DNA of 64,000 nucleotides from Glycomyces amatae (GTDB lineage: Bacteria; Actinomycetota; Actinomycetes; Mycobacteriales; Micromonosporaceae): NCBI RefSeq assembly GCF_020991375.1, contig NZ_JAJLQZ010000007.1, positions 124,001 through 188,000 of the forward strand, written 5' to 3'. This document shows positions 46,643 through 55,978 of this stretch, in pieces; the first letter of the stretch is position 1; each line of letters opens with the position of its first letter. The notes under the pieces are model-generated. The model had not been told where the DNA came from. It saw nothing but the letters and a program-made list of their open reading frames with translations, and searched no databases. The translations under genes were made by a program, and so were the position numbers.

Positions 46643-47292
46643 TCGCCGTCCCTCTTGAGCAGGCCCGCGTCGTGCGCGGCCAGCGCCGCCTGCACCCGGT
46701 TGGACACCTGGAGCTTGGTGAGGATCGAGCTGACGTGGTCCTTGACCGTGCCCAGCCCCAGGAACAGCTCCGCCGAGATCTCCCCGTTCGACTTGCCCTC
46801 GGCCAGCAGCAGCAGGATCTGGAGCTCCCGCTCGGTGAGCCGCTCGACCCGCGGGTTCGGCCTGTTCCCGGCCGAGCGCTCCAGGTACCCGGCCACGACC
46901 GCCCGCGTGACCTTCGCCGAGAGCACCGCGCCCTCGGTCACCAGCGCCCTCACCTGGTAGGCCAGGTGCTCGGGCTCGGTGTCCTTGAGCAGGAACCCGG
47001 CCGCGCCCAGGCGCAGCGCCTCGTGCACGTACTCGTCGGTGTCGAACGTGGTCAGCGCGGCGGTGATCGGCGGATGCGAGAGGTTCTTGAGCCGCTTGAG
47101 GACCGTGAGCCCGTCGACGTCCGGCATCCGGATGTCCAGGAGCACCACGTCCGGGCGCAGGGACAGGACGCGGTCCATGGCGTCGGCGCCGGAGACGGCG
47201 TCCACGACCTCGATGTCCGCCGCCGCGCTCAGGATGTGGGTGAACCCCGAGCGGATGAGGGCCTCGTCGTCGACGATCAGCACTCGGATCAC
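46639..47292 (-). CDS. NarL/LuxR-family response regulator
   Basis: 217 residues: receiver with Asp53 (VVLLDIRMPDVDGL) and LuxR DNA-binding domain (LTERELQILLLLAEGKSNGE, then TVKDHVSSILTKLQV). Regulator first, kinase second, coupled by a 4-base overlap. Transcribed divergently from asnB across a 275-base gap, so it may also influence asnB (inference). Confidence 0.92.
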   Translation of the reverse strand: MIRVLIVDDEALIRSGFTHILSAAADIEVVDAVSGADAMDRVLSLRPDVVLLDIRMPDVDGLTVLKRLKNLSHPPITAALTTFDTDEYVHEALRLGAAGFLLKDTEPEHLAYQVRALVTEGAVLSAKVTRAVVAGYLERSAGNRPNPRVERLTERELQILLLLAEGKSNGEISAELFLGLGTVKDHVSSILTKLQVSNRVQAALAAHDAGLLKRDGE

Positions 47293-47567
47293 GTGGACCT
47301 CCAGGTGGCCTATTCGTTATATGAGGGCCCATCATCCATGCTCGCCCCCGACCGGCCGACCGGGGGGTCGACAGGCATCCGATCGGCGGGTGTGCGACCC
47401 CGACCGACGGCAGTGAGATTCAGGACCATCGGTGGCCCCAGGGCTAGTCCATCGGTCCTTTTCGGAGAGGGACCTCCACCGGACCGGTTCCGGCGGTTCG
47501 AGGGAGGCGGGGCCGCCCCGCGCACGCGAGGCTTGACTCCCACCCGAACCACGCCCCTGGAGGCACC

Positions 47568-49517
47568 ATGTGCGGCTTCACCGTCCGCGCCGGAACGAGC
47601 GCCGGGTCCGACGCCGAGCGGTTCGCCGCGTCTCTGGAGCTCCTGGCCCACCGCGGCCCCGACGAGACCGCCGTCCACGCCTCCGGCGAGCGCGTCCTCA
47701 TGGGCTTCAAGCGCCTCGCCGTCGTCGACCTCGAAGGCTCCCACCAGCCGATGCGCCGCGGCGACGACGTCGACCCCGAGCGCTACGCCATCGTCTTCAA
47801 CGGCGAGATCTACAACTACCTCGAACTGCGGGAGGAGCTCTCCCGCGTCCACGGCGAGACCTTCACGACCGAGGGCGACACCGAGGTCCTCCTCGCCGGC
47901 TACCGGCACTGGGGCCCCGACGTCCTCCACCGCCTCCGCGGCATGTTCGCGTTCGTCGTCCACGACCGCGTCGCCGACCTGCTCTTCGCCGCCCGTGACC
48001 CCTTCGGGATCAAACCCCTCTACTGGACCCAGTGGGACGGCGGCACCTGGCTCTCCAGCGAGAAGAAGGCCCTCCCCGGCCTGTCCCACCCCGACCTCGT
48101 CGACCCCGACCAGGCCGCCCACTACGCCACCTTCCAGTACGTGCCCGAGCCCGCGACCCTCCACCGGCACGTCCACCGCCTCGAAGCCGGCCACTTCGCG
48201 CTCTTCCGGCCCGGCGACAAGCCCCGTCAGCAGCGCTACTTCCAGCCGATGTTCCGGCCCCGCCCCGTCGACGACGCCGACCGCCTCGGCGCCGAGATCC
48301 TCGCCGCCCTGCGCGACTCCGTGCGCGTCCACATGCGCTCGGACGTGCCGGTCGGGGCGCTCCTGTCCAGCGGCATCGACTCCACGGCGGTCGTCGCCCT
48401 GGCCCGCGAGATCAACCCGGCGCTCCTGACGTTCACCGCCCAGTTCACCGACCCGGGGCTGTACGACGAGCTCGAGGTGGCCGCCGCCTCCGCCGCCGCC
48501 CTCGGGGTGCGCAGCATCGCCGCGCCCGTCTCGGTCGAGGACGTCATGGCCGAGCTGCCCAGGATCATCTGGTACCTCGACGACCCGGTCGCCGACCCGG
48601 CCCTGGTGCCGCTGTACTTCGTGACGAAGAAGGCCGCCGAGCACGTCACGGTCGCCCTCGGCGGCGAAGGCGCCGACGAGCTGTTCGGCGGCTACACGAT
48701 CTACCGCGAACCGCACTCCCTGCGCCGCCTCGAAGCCCTCCCCGGATCCGCGAAGGGCCTGCTGCGCAAGGCCTCCGCGGCCCTCCCCGACGGCGTCAAG
48801 GGCAAGAGCTTCCTCGAGCGGGGGACCGCCGAGCTCCAGGAGCGGTTCGTCGGCAACGCGAAGATCTTCACCGGCGAGGACAAGCGGCGCCTGCTCCACC
48901 GCGAGGTCGCCTCCTTCCGGGAGGTCACCGACCCGTTCTGGGAGGAGACGGCGCACCTCGACCCGACCACGCGCATGCAGTACCTGGACCTGAACACCTG
49001 GATGAAGGGCGACATCCTCGTCAAGGCCGACCGCATGTCCATGGCGCACAGCCTGGAGCTGCGGGTGCCGTTCCTCGACCGCGCCGTGTGGGAGGTCGCC
49101 TCCCGCGTCCCGGTCGAGCACCGGCTGCGCGGCGCGCAGACGAAGACCGCGCTGCGCCGGGCCGTCGCCGGCATCGTCCCGCCCACCATCGTCGAACGCC
49201 CCAAGCTCGGGTTCCCGACCCCGCACCGGCAGTGGCTGGCCGGGCCCATGTTCGACTGGGCCGACCACGTCATGGCCACCGTCGGCTGCGGGCACCTGCT
49301 CGACCTCCAGTACGCGCGCGGGCTGCTGCACGCCCACCGGGCCGGGGAGGCCGACAACGCCCGCAAGGTGTGGGCGGTCATGGCCTTCTGCCTCTGGTAC
49401 GGCCAGCTCGAGCGCCCGCCCGCCGGCGTCGAACTCGTCCGCCCGCCCCGCATTGCACAGGCCCCGGCACCGGTCCCGGGACCGGGCCCGGCCGCGCACG
49501 ACCTCGCCACCGCCTGA
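47568..49517 (+). CDS. asnB: Asparagine synthase (glutamine-hydrolysing)
   Basis: 649 residues. The N-terminal amidotransferase domain has the processed nucleophile Cys2 (MCGFTVRAG) and VFNGEIYNYLELREEL; the synthase domain has the PPi loop LLSSGIDSTAVVAL, GGEGADELFGGY and KADRMSMAHSLELRVPFLD. It makes asparagine, or amidates another substrate: this AsnB class also contains enzymes that modify peptidoglycan or antibiotics. Pro/Ala-rich C-terminal tail. ATG at 47568. Confidence 0.92.
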   Translation: MCGFTVRAGTSAGSDAERFAASLELLAHRGPDETAVHASGERVLMGFKRLAVVDLEGSHQPMRRGDDVDPERYAIVFNGEIYNYLELREELSRVHGETFTTEGDTEVLLAGYRHWGPDVLHRLRGMFAFVVHDRVADLLFAARDPFGIKPLYWTQWDGGTWLSSEKKALPGLSHPDLVDPDQAAHYATFQYVPEPATLHRHVHRLEAGHFALFRPGDKPRQQRYFQPMFRPRPVDDADRLGAEILAALRDSVRVHMRSDVPVGALLSSGIDSTAVVALAREINPALLTFTAQFTDPGLYDELEVAAASAAALGVRSIAAPVSVEDVMAELPRIIWYLDDPVADPALVPLYFVTKKAAEHVTVALGGEGADELFGGYTIYREPHSLRRLEALPGSAKGLLRKASAALPDGVKGKSFLERGTAELQERFVGNAKIFTGEDKRRLLHREVASFREVTDPFWEETAHLDPTTRMQYLDLNTWMKGDILVKADRMSMAHSLELRVPFLDRAVWEVASRVPVEHRLRGAQTKTALRRAVAGIVPPTIVERPKLGFPTPHRQWLAGPMFDWADHVMATVGCGHLLDLQYARGLLHAHRAGEADNARKVWAVMAFCLWYGQLERPPAGVELVRPPRIAQAPAPVPGPGPAAHDLATA

Positions 49518-49617
49518 GCGGTTCCGGAGACGCCGCCGGGGCCCGTGCCGATCCGACGGACCCCGGCGCGGACGCGGCGACGCCCCCGCACCGAAGGCGC
49601 GGGGGCGTCCGCCGACG

Positions 49618-50817
49618 TCAGGCCCTGCGGGGCCCGTAGGTGAGCCGGCGCAGCAGGACCTCGAAGGGCCCGCGCCTCCCGGCCCTGTCGAGCATGACCG
49701 CGATCCCGACCGTGACCAGCCAGGTCCCGAACGCGACGCCGAACGCCGCCAGGTAGCCCATGTCCTCGCCGAGGCCGAAGCCCCAGGCGGTGAGCAGCGG
49801 GGCCATGATGATCGACTGGAGCAGGTACGACGTCAGCGACCGCTCGCCGACCGCCGCGAGCGCGCCGGGCACGCCGCGGCGCCCGAACCGCCGCAGCCGG
49901 TGCGCCAGGAGCGCGAACCCGCAGATGTAGCCGAGCCCGGCGTACATGCCGCCCAGGAGCGTCAGGTAGATCGAGGAGACGTACGGGACCGTCGACGGCT
50001 CCCACGTGCCGAGCGCGACGAGCGCGTACGGCAGCGAGCTGAGCACGTTCACGGCCATGCCGGTGACGAAGACGCGCTTCAGCCCCGGCAGGTGCCGCTC
50101 GGGGTGGTCGATCCAGCCCGAGCGCTGGAGCACCATGCCGGCCGCGACGAGCGGCAGGAACATGGCCAGGAAGACGCTCACGAGCATGACGGTGATCGAG
50201 GCGGACGCGCCCATGATCATCTGCTCGGCGTAGAGCGGCAGGTCGCCCATGGCGGGCGGGGCGCTGCCGCCGCTGTAGGCGTAGGCCAGGAGCGGGAGCC
50301 CGATGAGGACGAGGTAGAGCGAGGAGCCCCACAGCCACTTCTTGAGCGCCTGGTCCGAGAGGTGCACGAAGAACAGGGCGATGAGGCCGGTGATGCCGTA
50401 GGGGGCGAGGATGTCGCCGAAGAACAGGAACGTCGCGTGCAGGAAGCCGAAGGCGACGAGCCACCAGGAGCGGCGGCGCAGGACCTTGCGGACGCCCTTG
50501 GGGTCCATGCCGCGCGCGAACATGCGCGAGGCCATGACCGCGATGCCGAAGCCGTACAGGATCGCGAACATCGGCCGGGAGCGCTCGGCGATGACGAGCT
50601 GCTCGATGAACAGCGCGATGTGGTCGGCGGTCGACTGCCCGGTGTTGTGGTTGTACTGGTCGGTGGTCATGCCCCACAGGTGGATGGGGACGTTGGCGAG
50701 GGCGATGAAGAGCAGCATCCCGCCCCGCGCGATGTCGGGGGCGAGGGAGCGCTCGGCCTTCGTGATGGACGCGGGCGCGCCCGGCGGGCGGGCCGCCTGC
50801 TGCGTGGCCGTGGACAT
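49618..50817 (-). CDS. DUF418-family membrane protein
   Basis: 399 residues with about ten membrane helices. The N-terminal SLAPDIARGGMLLFIALANV and the C-terminal GERSLTSYLLQSIIMAPLL are the marks of the DUF418/YeiB family, distantly related to acyltransferase-3 proteins. Function unknown. ATG at 50817 with GAGGAG eight bases upstream; the longer upstream frame is not supported. An AT-rich island near 50990-51000 may hold the promoter. Confidence 0.85.
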   Translation of the reverse strand: MSTATQQAARPPGAPASITKAERSLAPDIARGGMLLFIALANVPIHLWGMTTDQYNHNTGQSTADHIALFIEQLVIAERSRPMFAILYGFGIAVMASRMFARGMDPKGVRKVLRRRSWWLVAFGFLHATFLFFGDILAPYGITGLIALFFVHLSDQALKKWLWGSSLYLVLIGLPLLAYAYSGGSAPPAMGDLPLYAEQMIMGASASITVMLVSVFLAMFLPLVAAGMVLQRSGWIDHPERHLPGLKRVFVTGMAVNVLSSLPYALVALGTWEPSTVPYVSSIYLTLLGGMYAGLGYICGFALLAHRLRRFGRRGVPGALAAVGERSLTSYLLQSIIMAPLLTAWGFGLGEDMGYLAAFGVAFGTWLVTVGIAVMLDRAGRRGPFEVLLRRLTYGPRRA

Positions 50818-51227
50818 GAGGGGACTCCTCTGCGGTGATGAGCGGGTTCTGGTGGTTTCCGCCCTCAGTGTAGGCAGTTTCGGCACTTTCCACGGTGACG
50901 CCGACTCCCGATGAGCGCACCCGCCCGTGGTGCCGTCCGACTCGTTCCGAGGGAGGATCACGTTCGGAAGGACGTCGTACCCCGGGGGTATTTTTAAGCC
51001 AGGGGTCCCTCTTGTGTCCGTTTTATGGTAGACGCGCCGAGGCGCTCCGTGAACCTCCCGAAACGACGAAGGGCCCCACCGCTTTGCGGTGGGGCCCCTC
51101 GAACGTCTTCGTCCTGCTCCGGTTACGCCTTCGTACTGCGCTTCAGGTCCACTCCGGCTACGCCTTCGTGCTGTCCTTCACGTTCACTCCGGCTACGCCT
51201 TCGTGCTGCGCTTCAGGTCCACTCCGG
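50818..51227. other. 410-base intergenic region
   Basis: From left to right: the DUF418 upstream region with an unusual AT-rich patch (TATTTTTAAG at about 50990), the fab-operon terminator (51071-51097) and a 35-nt tandem repeat array (51117-51221) continuing into the 3' end of fabF. No gene seen. Confidence 0.6.
51071..51097 (-). terminator. Terminator of the fab operon
   Basis: Perfect 12-bp stem GGGCCCCACCGC with GCGGTGGGGCCC and a TTT loop, about 130 bases beyond the fabF stop, beyond the tandem repeats. Confidence 0.75.
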
Positions 51228-51245
51228 CTACGCCTTCGTGAACAG
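51117..51245 (-). repeat. 35-nt tandem repeat derived from the 3' end of fabF
   Basis: Units start at 51117, 51152, 51187 and 51222 (exact 35-base period); the last is the fabF terminus itself. Each unit contains CTCCGGCTACGCCTTCGT, i.e. on the coding strand the last fabF codons ACG-AAG-GCG-TAG plus downstream bases. The units differ from one another at a few positions. Confidence 0.85.
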
Positions 51246-52445
51246 CAACGCCGCATTGTGGCCGCCGAAGCCGAACGCCGTGTTGAGCGCGGCGTTCAAC
51301 TCGACCTTGCGGGCCTCGTTCGCGGCCACGTCCAGGTCCAGGGCCGGGTCGGGGTTCTCCAGGTTGATCGTCGGCGGGATGACCCCCTCGACGATCGCCA
51401 GGATCGCCGCGATCGACTCGACCGCGCCCGCCCCGCCGAGCAGGTGCCCGGTCATGGACTTGGTCGCGGTGAGCACCACGTGGTCGCCGACCTCGCGCTT
51501 GATGCCCTTGACCTCCGCCATGTCGCCGACCGGCGTGGAGGTGGCGTGGGCGTTGACGTGTCCGATCTCCTTCGGGTCGATGCCGGCCTGCCGGATCGCC
51601 GCCGCCATCGCCCGGCCGCCGCCCTCGCACTCCGGCTGGGGCTGCACGATGTCGAACCCGTCGGAGGTCAGGCCCGAACCGGCCACGACCGCGTAGATCC
51701 TCGCCCCGCGCGCCTCGGCGTGCTCGCGGCGTTCCAGGATCAGCGCGCCCGCGCCCTCGCCCATGACGAACCCGTCGCGGTCGCGGTCCCAGGGCCGGGA
51801 GGCGTGCTCGGGGTCGTCGTTGCGGGTCGACATGGCCTTCATCGAGGAGAACCCGGCCATCGGCAGGCCGCCGATGACCGCCTCGGCGCCGCCCGCGACG
51901 ACCACGTCGGCGCGGCCGACGCGGATCATGTCGGCGGCCCAGGAGATCGCCTCGGCGGAGGTGGCGCACGCGCTGGTGGGGGCGTGCACGCCGGCCTTGG
52001 CGTGGAACTCCAGGCCCACGACGGCCGCGGGGCCGTTGGGCATGAGCATGGGGACGGTGAACGGGGAGACCCGCCGGGCGCCCTTCTCCTCCAGGATGTC
52101 GTCCTGTTCGAGCAGTGTGAGCGCCCCGCCGATCCCGGAGCCGAAGACGACGCCGAGCCGTTCCGTGTCGAGGTCGTCGCTCAGCCCCGCGTCGTCCCAC
52201 GCCTGCTGAGCCGCGACCAGCGCGATCTGCTCGGAGCGGTCGAGGCGGCGCAGCCGGACCCGAGGCAGCACCTCGGAGGGCTCCACCGCCAGCTCGGCGG
52301 CGATACGGCAGGGGAGTTCCCGCGCCCACTCGTGCTCGAGCAGGTGCACGCCCGACCGTCCGGCCACGAGTGCCTCCCAGGTCGACGCCACGTCCCCGCC
52401 GAGGGGAGTGGTCGCGCCGAGCCCGGTCACGACTACCTCAGTCAC
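51228..52445 (-). CDS. fabF: 3-oxoacyl-ACP synthase II FabF
   Basis: 405 residues. Elongating condensing enzyme: catalytic Cys160 (PTSACATSAEAISW) and histidines in NAHATSTPVGD and FGFGGHNAALLF. It adds malonyl-ACP units to the growing chain. Start at 52445 lies 11 bases after the acpP stop. Last gene of fabD-fabH-acpP-fabF. Its final codons are the source of the downstream tandem repeat. Confidence 0.95.
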   Translation of the reverse strand: MTEVVVTGLGATTPLGGDVASTWEALVAGRSGVHLLEHEWARELPCRIAAELAVEPSEVLPRVRLRRLDRSEQIALVAAQQAWDDAGLSDDLDTERLGVVFGSGIGGALTLLEQDDILEEKGARRVSPFTVPMLMPNGPAAVVGLEFHAKAGVHAPTSACATSAEAISWAADMIRVGRADVVVAGGAEAVIGGLPMAGFSSMKAMSTRNDDPEHASRPWDRDRDGFVMGEGAGALILERREHAEARGARIYAVVAGSGLTSDGFDIVQPQPECEGGGRAMAAAIRQAGIDPKEIGHVNAHATSTPVGDMAEVKGIKREVGDHVVLTATKSMTGHLLGGAGAVESIAAILAIVEGVIPPTINLENPDPALDLDVAANEARKVELNAALNTAFGFGGHNAALLFTKA

Positions 52446-52456
52446 ATTCAGCCCTT

Positions 52457-52699
52457 TCAGCCCTTTTCGATGTAGGAGACGGCGTCGCCGACGGTCTTCA
52501 GGTTGGCGACCTCGTCATCGGGGATCTTCACGCCGAACTTCTCCTCGGCGGCCACGACGACCTCGACCATGGCGAGCGAGTCGACGTCCAGGTCGTCGGT
52601 GAACGACTTGCCGTCGGCGACGTCGTCGGGGTTGACGCCCGCGACCTCTTCGAGAATGTCGGACAGGCCTTCGCGGATCTCGTCACGAGACAGAGCCAT
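52457..52699 (-). CDS. acpP: Acyl carrier protein
   Basis: 80-residue acidic four-helix protein with the phosphopantetheine site DVDSLAMVE, Ser41. It carries the acyl chain for FabD, FabH and FabF, and octanoyl-ACP also feeds LipB. ATG at 52699, with a GAGAGGAAATA leader. Third gene of the fab operon. Confidence 0.95.
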   Translation of the reverse strand: MALSRDEIREGLSDILEEVAGVNPDDVADGKSFTDDLDVDSLAMVEVVVAAEEKFGVKIPDDEVANLKTVGDAVSYIEKG

Positions 52700-52719
52700 G
52701 AGTTATTTCCTCTCGATAG

Positions 52720-53673
52720 TTACGGGCAGCGGATGACCTGCCCGGCGTAGGTGAGCCCGCCGCCGAATCCGAACAGGAGGATCGGAGCGCCGGAGGCCAC
52801 CTTGCCACTTTGTACCAACTTCGACAGCGCCAGCGGCACCGATGCCGCGGAGGTGTTGCCGGAGTACACGATGTCCTCGGCGACGATGCAGTCGTCGCTG
52901 AAGTCGAGCCGCTTGGCGATGCCCTGGATGATCCGCAGGTTCGCCTGGTGCGGCACGAACGCCGCCAGCTCCGAGATCTTGACGTCGGCCCTCTCGGCGA
53001 CCTTCTCGATGAGCGGGGCCAGCTGGGTGGTCGCCCAGCGGAAGACGGTCTGGCCGGCCTGCTTGATGTACGGGACGTCCTCCTCGATGCGGATGACGTC
53101 GGCCATGGACGGCTCCGAGCCCCACACGACCGGGCTGATCGCCAGCGCCGGGTCGTCGGTGCCCTCGATGACGACCGCGCCCGCGCCGTCGCCGAACAGG
53201 ACGCACGAGGAGCGGTCCTCCCAGTCGGTCACGGCGGTGAGCTTCTCGGCGCCGACCACGATGGCGCGCTTGGCGCTGCCGGTGCGGATGGCCATGTCGG
53301 CCTGGGCGACGGCGTACTCGAAGCCCGAGCAGGCGGTGTTGACGTCGATGGCCGCCGGCACGCTCAGGCCGAGCGCCTCGGCGACGCGGCAGGCGGTGTT
53401 GGGACACACGTCCTTGGCGGAGACCGTCGCGACGATGACCATGTCGATGTCGCCGGGGCCGTAGCCGGAATTGGCGAGGGCCTGGCGGGCGGCGTGGACC
53501 GCCATGTCGGCGACCTTCTCGTCCGCGGCGGCGATGCGGCGCTCCTTGATGCCGACCCGCGAGACGATCCACTCGTCGCTGGTGTCGACCATCTCGGCCA
53601 GCTCGTCGTTGGTGAGGATCTTCTCCGGCTGGTAGTGGCCGACGCTGACGACCCGCGATCCGTTGACGCTCAC
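52720..53673 (-). CDS. fabH: 3-oxoacyl-ACP synthase III FabH
   Basis: 317 residues. It starts chains by condensing acyl-CoA with malonyl-ACP: catalytic Cys115 (NTACSGFEYA), His in FVPHQANLRI and Asn in YSGNTSAAS. GTG at 53673 gives the usual N-terminus (VNGSRVVSVGHYQPEKILTN) and overlaps the fabD stop by GTGA; the frame is open further upstream inside fabD and is rejected. Substrate preference (branched or straight starters) cannot be read reliably. Confidence 0.95.
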   Translation of the reverse strand: MSVNGSRVVSVGHYQPEKILTNDELAEMVDTSDEWIVSRVGIKERRIAAADEKVADMAVHAARQALANSGYGPGDIDMVIVATVSAKDVCPNTACRVAEALGLSVPAAIDVNTACSGFEYAVAQADMAIRTGSAKRAIVVGAEKLTAVTDWEDRSSCVLFGDGAGAVVIEGTDDPALAISPVVWGSEPSMADVIRIEEDVPYIKQAGQTVFRWATTQLAPLIEKVAERADVKISELAAFVPHQANLRIIQGIAKRLDFSDDCIVAEDIVYSGNTSAASVPLALSKLVQSGKVASGAPILLFGFGGGLTYAGQVIRCP

Positions 53674-54602
53674 TCGACTCCTTCGATGCTTGCGAGTTCG
53701 GCGGCGGCCGCGAGGTCCCCAGGGGTGTTCACGTTGACACGCTCGACGCCCTTGAGTGCACGTTTGGCCAGCCCGGTGAGCGTCCCCGCCGGCGGCAGCT
53801 CGGTGACCGCCGTGACGCCCAGTTCTCCAAGCGTACTCATGCACGCGTCCCATCGGACCGGTGAGGTGACCTGAGCCACAACCTGCTGCAAGGCGGCGGC
53901 GCCGCTGGTGACGGGCTTCCCGTCCCGGTTCGACAGGAGGGTCCGCACCGGGTCGGCGGGCTCGATCGCGGCGGCGGCCGCCTCGAGGGCCTCCTTCGCG
54001 GGGGCCATGTGCGGGGTGTGGAACGCCCCGGCGACCTTGAGCGGGATGATCCGCGCCTTGGCGGGCGGGTTCCCGGCGAGCTTCTCGACGGCGGCCACGG
54101 GCCCGGCGGCGACGATCTGGCCGGCGCCGTTGCGGTTCGCGGGCCAGGCCCCGGCGCTCTCGATCGCGGCGAGGACCTCGTCCTCGTCCCCGCCGAGGAC
54201 GGCGGCCATCGTGGTCGGCTCGATGCCGCAGGCCTCGGCCATCGCGCGGCCGCGGACGGCGGCGAGGCGGACGGCGGCCTCGGGCTCGAGGACCCCGGCG
54301 ATGGCGAGCGCGGTGAGCTCGCCGACCGAGTGGCCGGCGACGGCCGTGTACCGCTCGGCCGCGGCGGCGTCGGCGAGCAGGTGCTCGGCGGCCAGCAGCC
54401 CGGCGGCCACCAGCAGCGGCTGCGTGTTGGCGGTGTCGGTGATCTCGTCCTGGCCCGCCTCAGTGCCGAGGCGGACGAGGTCGAGGTCGATCAGGTCGGA
54501 CCAGTCGCGGAGGCGGCGCTCCATCGCGGGGTCGGACTCGATCCACGGCGAGAGGAACCCGGGCTTCTGCGAGCCCTGCCCGGGAGCGAGAATGGCAAGC
54601 AC
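53670..54602 (-). CDS. fabD: Malonyl-CoA:ACP transacylase FabD
   Basis: 310 residues. N-terminal APGQGSQKPGFL, the nucleophile in AGHSVGELTAL (Ser92), and a catalytic histidine in GAFHTPHMAPA. It loads malonate onto AcpP. GTG start at 54602. First gene of the operon; the upstream 93 bases contain a good promoter and a palindrome, the likely FasR target. Confidence 0.95.
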   Translation of the reverse strand: MLAILAPGQGSQKPGFLSPWIESDPAMERRLRDWSDLIDLDLVRLGTEAGQDEITDTANTQPLLVAAGLLAAEHLLADAAAAERYTAVAGHSVGELTALAIAGVLEPEAAVRLAAVRGRAMAEACGIEPTTMAAVLGGDEDEVLAAIESAGAWPANRNGAGQIVAAGPVAAVEKLAGNPPAKARIIPLKVAGAFHTPHMAPAKEALEAAAAAIEPADPVRTLLSNRDGKPVTSGAAALQQVVAQVTSPVRWDACMSTLGELGVTAVTELPPAGTLTGLAKRALKGVERVNVNTPGDLAAAAELASIEGVE

Positions 54603-54669
54603 AAGAGAACTTTCGCATCGGCGGCATGGGATACGGGAGCCGTCAGGGGACTGAAACCCCGTTCGGTTC

Positions 54670-54699
54670 TTGTAGGGAATCTACAATACTCGTTGTCAA
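54670..54699 (-). promoter_or_regulatory. fabD promoter with palindromic operator
   Basis: Minus-strand TTGACA at 54694-54699, overlapping the fasR stop codon, is a perfect -35. The palindrome TTGTAG-N5-CTACAA (54670-54686) lies in the spacer and -10 region. Likely FasR-controlled promoter of fabD-fabH-acpP-fabF. Confidence 0.6.
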
Positions 54700-55865
54700 C
54701 TGCGGGAACGCCGGGCGGCCGGTGCGTTCTCCAGGCGCCCTATGGTCAACCCCACACGCAGGACGAAAGCTTCATGGGGATCGGTGGGGGAGAAACCGGT
54801 CACCTCCTGGATGCGGCGGAGCCGGTACCGGACCGTGTTGGGGTGGACGTACAGCTCCCGGGCGGTGCCCTCCAGGACGCCGCCGGAGGCGATGAACGCG
54901 TCCATGGTCTCCAGCAGCTCGCCCCCCGCGCGGCGCAGCGTCATGAACACGCCCTCGCGCAGCCCCTGGCGGGCCGCCTCGTCCCCGGCGATCGCCCGCT
55001 CGGGCAGCAGCTGGGTCGCGGTCACGGGCCGGGGCGCGTCCGGCCAGGCCGGGGCCGACCGGTGGCCCGCGACGGCCGCCAGCGCCGACGCCGAGGCCTC
55101 GGCGAGCCCGTTCACGGTGGGGCCCACCACGATCGGGCCGTCACCGAACTGCCCGGTGAGCTTCTCGACGATCTCGACCGGCTCCTTGACGCCCCCGAGC
55201 AGCAGCACCAGGCGGGCGCCGTGGACGCCCGCGAGGATGTCGAGCCCCAGGCGCCGGGCGGCCCGCTGGACCGAGTGGAGGACGAGCGTGGCCTCGCCGC
55301 CGGGGGTCGCGCCGCAGACCACGGTGATCGTCTGCGTCTCGGACCAGCCCAGGGCCGCGGCGCGGCTGATGAGCTCGTCGGAGTTGTCGCCGCGCAGCAG
55401 CGCGTCCACGAGCATCGCCTGGAGGCGCGCGTCCCAGGCCCCGCGGGTCTCGGCGGCCCGCGCGTACACGCGGGCCGCCGCGAAGGCGATCTCGCGGCTG
55501 AAGCGCAGCACCGACTCGCGCAGCTGGTCCTCCTCGCCGTCGGCGGCGAGCTGGGGGACCTGCTCCTCGACGACGTCGATGACGACCTGGATGAGGGCCA
55601 CGGTGTGCTGGAGGCTGATGGCGCGGGCCAGCTCCACGGGGGCGGCCTCGAACACCATGTCCGAGGAGCCGAGGTCGTCGCCGGAGTGGCGCAGCCATTC
55701 GAGGAACTGCCGCACCCCGGCCTGGGCCACCAGCGTGACCATGGAGCGCTGCTCGGCGGGCAGGTCGCGGAACCAGGGGAGGCGCTCGTCCATCCGCGTG
55801 AGCGACTGGGTCGTCAGCGCCGACGAGGAGCGCTCGATGTTCTGAATGGTGGTGGCCAGGTCCAT
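54696..55865 (-). CDS. fasR: Fatty-acid synthesis regulator FasR (PucR/CdaR family)
   Basis: 389 residues. N-terminal helical region, a GGDEF-like CdaR segment in the middle (about 170-265), and a C-terminal PucR-type helix-turn-helix (ELYVHPNTVRYRLRRIQEVTG, quoted in two parts: ELYVHPNTV and RYRLRRIQEVTG). Its place directly upstream of fabD matches Streptomyces FasR, an activator of the fab operon, and the PucR-type gene beside fabD in mycobacteria. ATG at 55865. Divergent from trxA. Confidence 0.88.
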   Translation of the reverse strand: MDLATTIQNIERSSSALTTQSLTRMDERLPWFRDLPAEQRSMVTLVAQAGVRQFLEWLRHSGDDLGSSDMVFEAAPVELARAISLQHTVALIQVVIDVVEEQVPQLAADGEEDQLRESVLRFSREIAFAAARVYARAAETRGAWDARLQAMLVDALLRGDNSDELISRAAALGWSETQTITVVCGATPGGEATLVLHSVQRAARRLGLDILAGVHGARLVLLLGGVKEPVEIVEKLTGQFGDGPIVVGPTVNGLAEASASALAAVAGHRSAPAWPDAPRPVTATQLLPERAIAGDEAARQGLREGVFMTLRRAGGELLETMDAFIASGGVLEGTARELYVHPNTVRYRLRRIQEVTGFSPTDPHEAFVLRVGLTIGRLENAPAARRSRS

Positions 55866-55879
55866 GCCCTATAGCCTGC

Positions 55880-55911
55880 CAGACGTGGCGCGCGCCGCGC
55901 ACCGACGTCTG
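55880..55911. promoter_or_regulatory. CAGACGT / ACGTCTG inverted repeat between fasR and trxA
   Basis: 7-bp perfect arms 18 bases apart in the divergent fasR-trxA region. A candidate regulatory site; the factor is unknown. Confidence 0.3.
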
Positions 55912-55978
55912 ACGGAATACCGGGGCCGCCACTACTGTTGGCCCCAATAGCACCGAAAGTCGACAGAGAGGCGGCCAC

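Noticed and set aside
47358-47390. Tenth repeat copy upstream of asnB (ACCGGGGGG...TCCGATCGGCGGG)
   Set aside because: Resembles part of R5/R7 but the match is short and lacks the TGTCG and hairpin parts; left out of the count.
51117-51245. CRISPR array
   Set aside because: Contiguous 35-base units without spacers, derived from the fabF 3' end; no cas genes.
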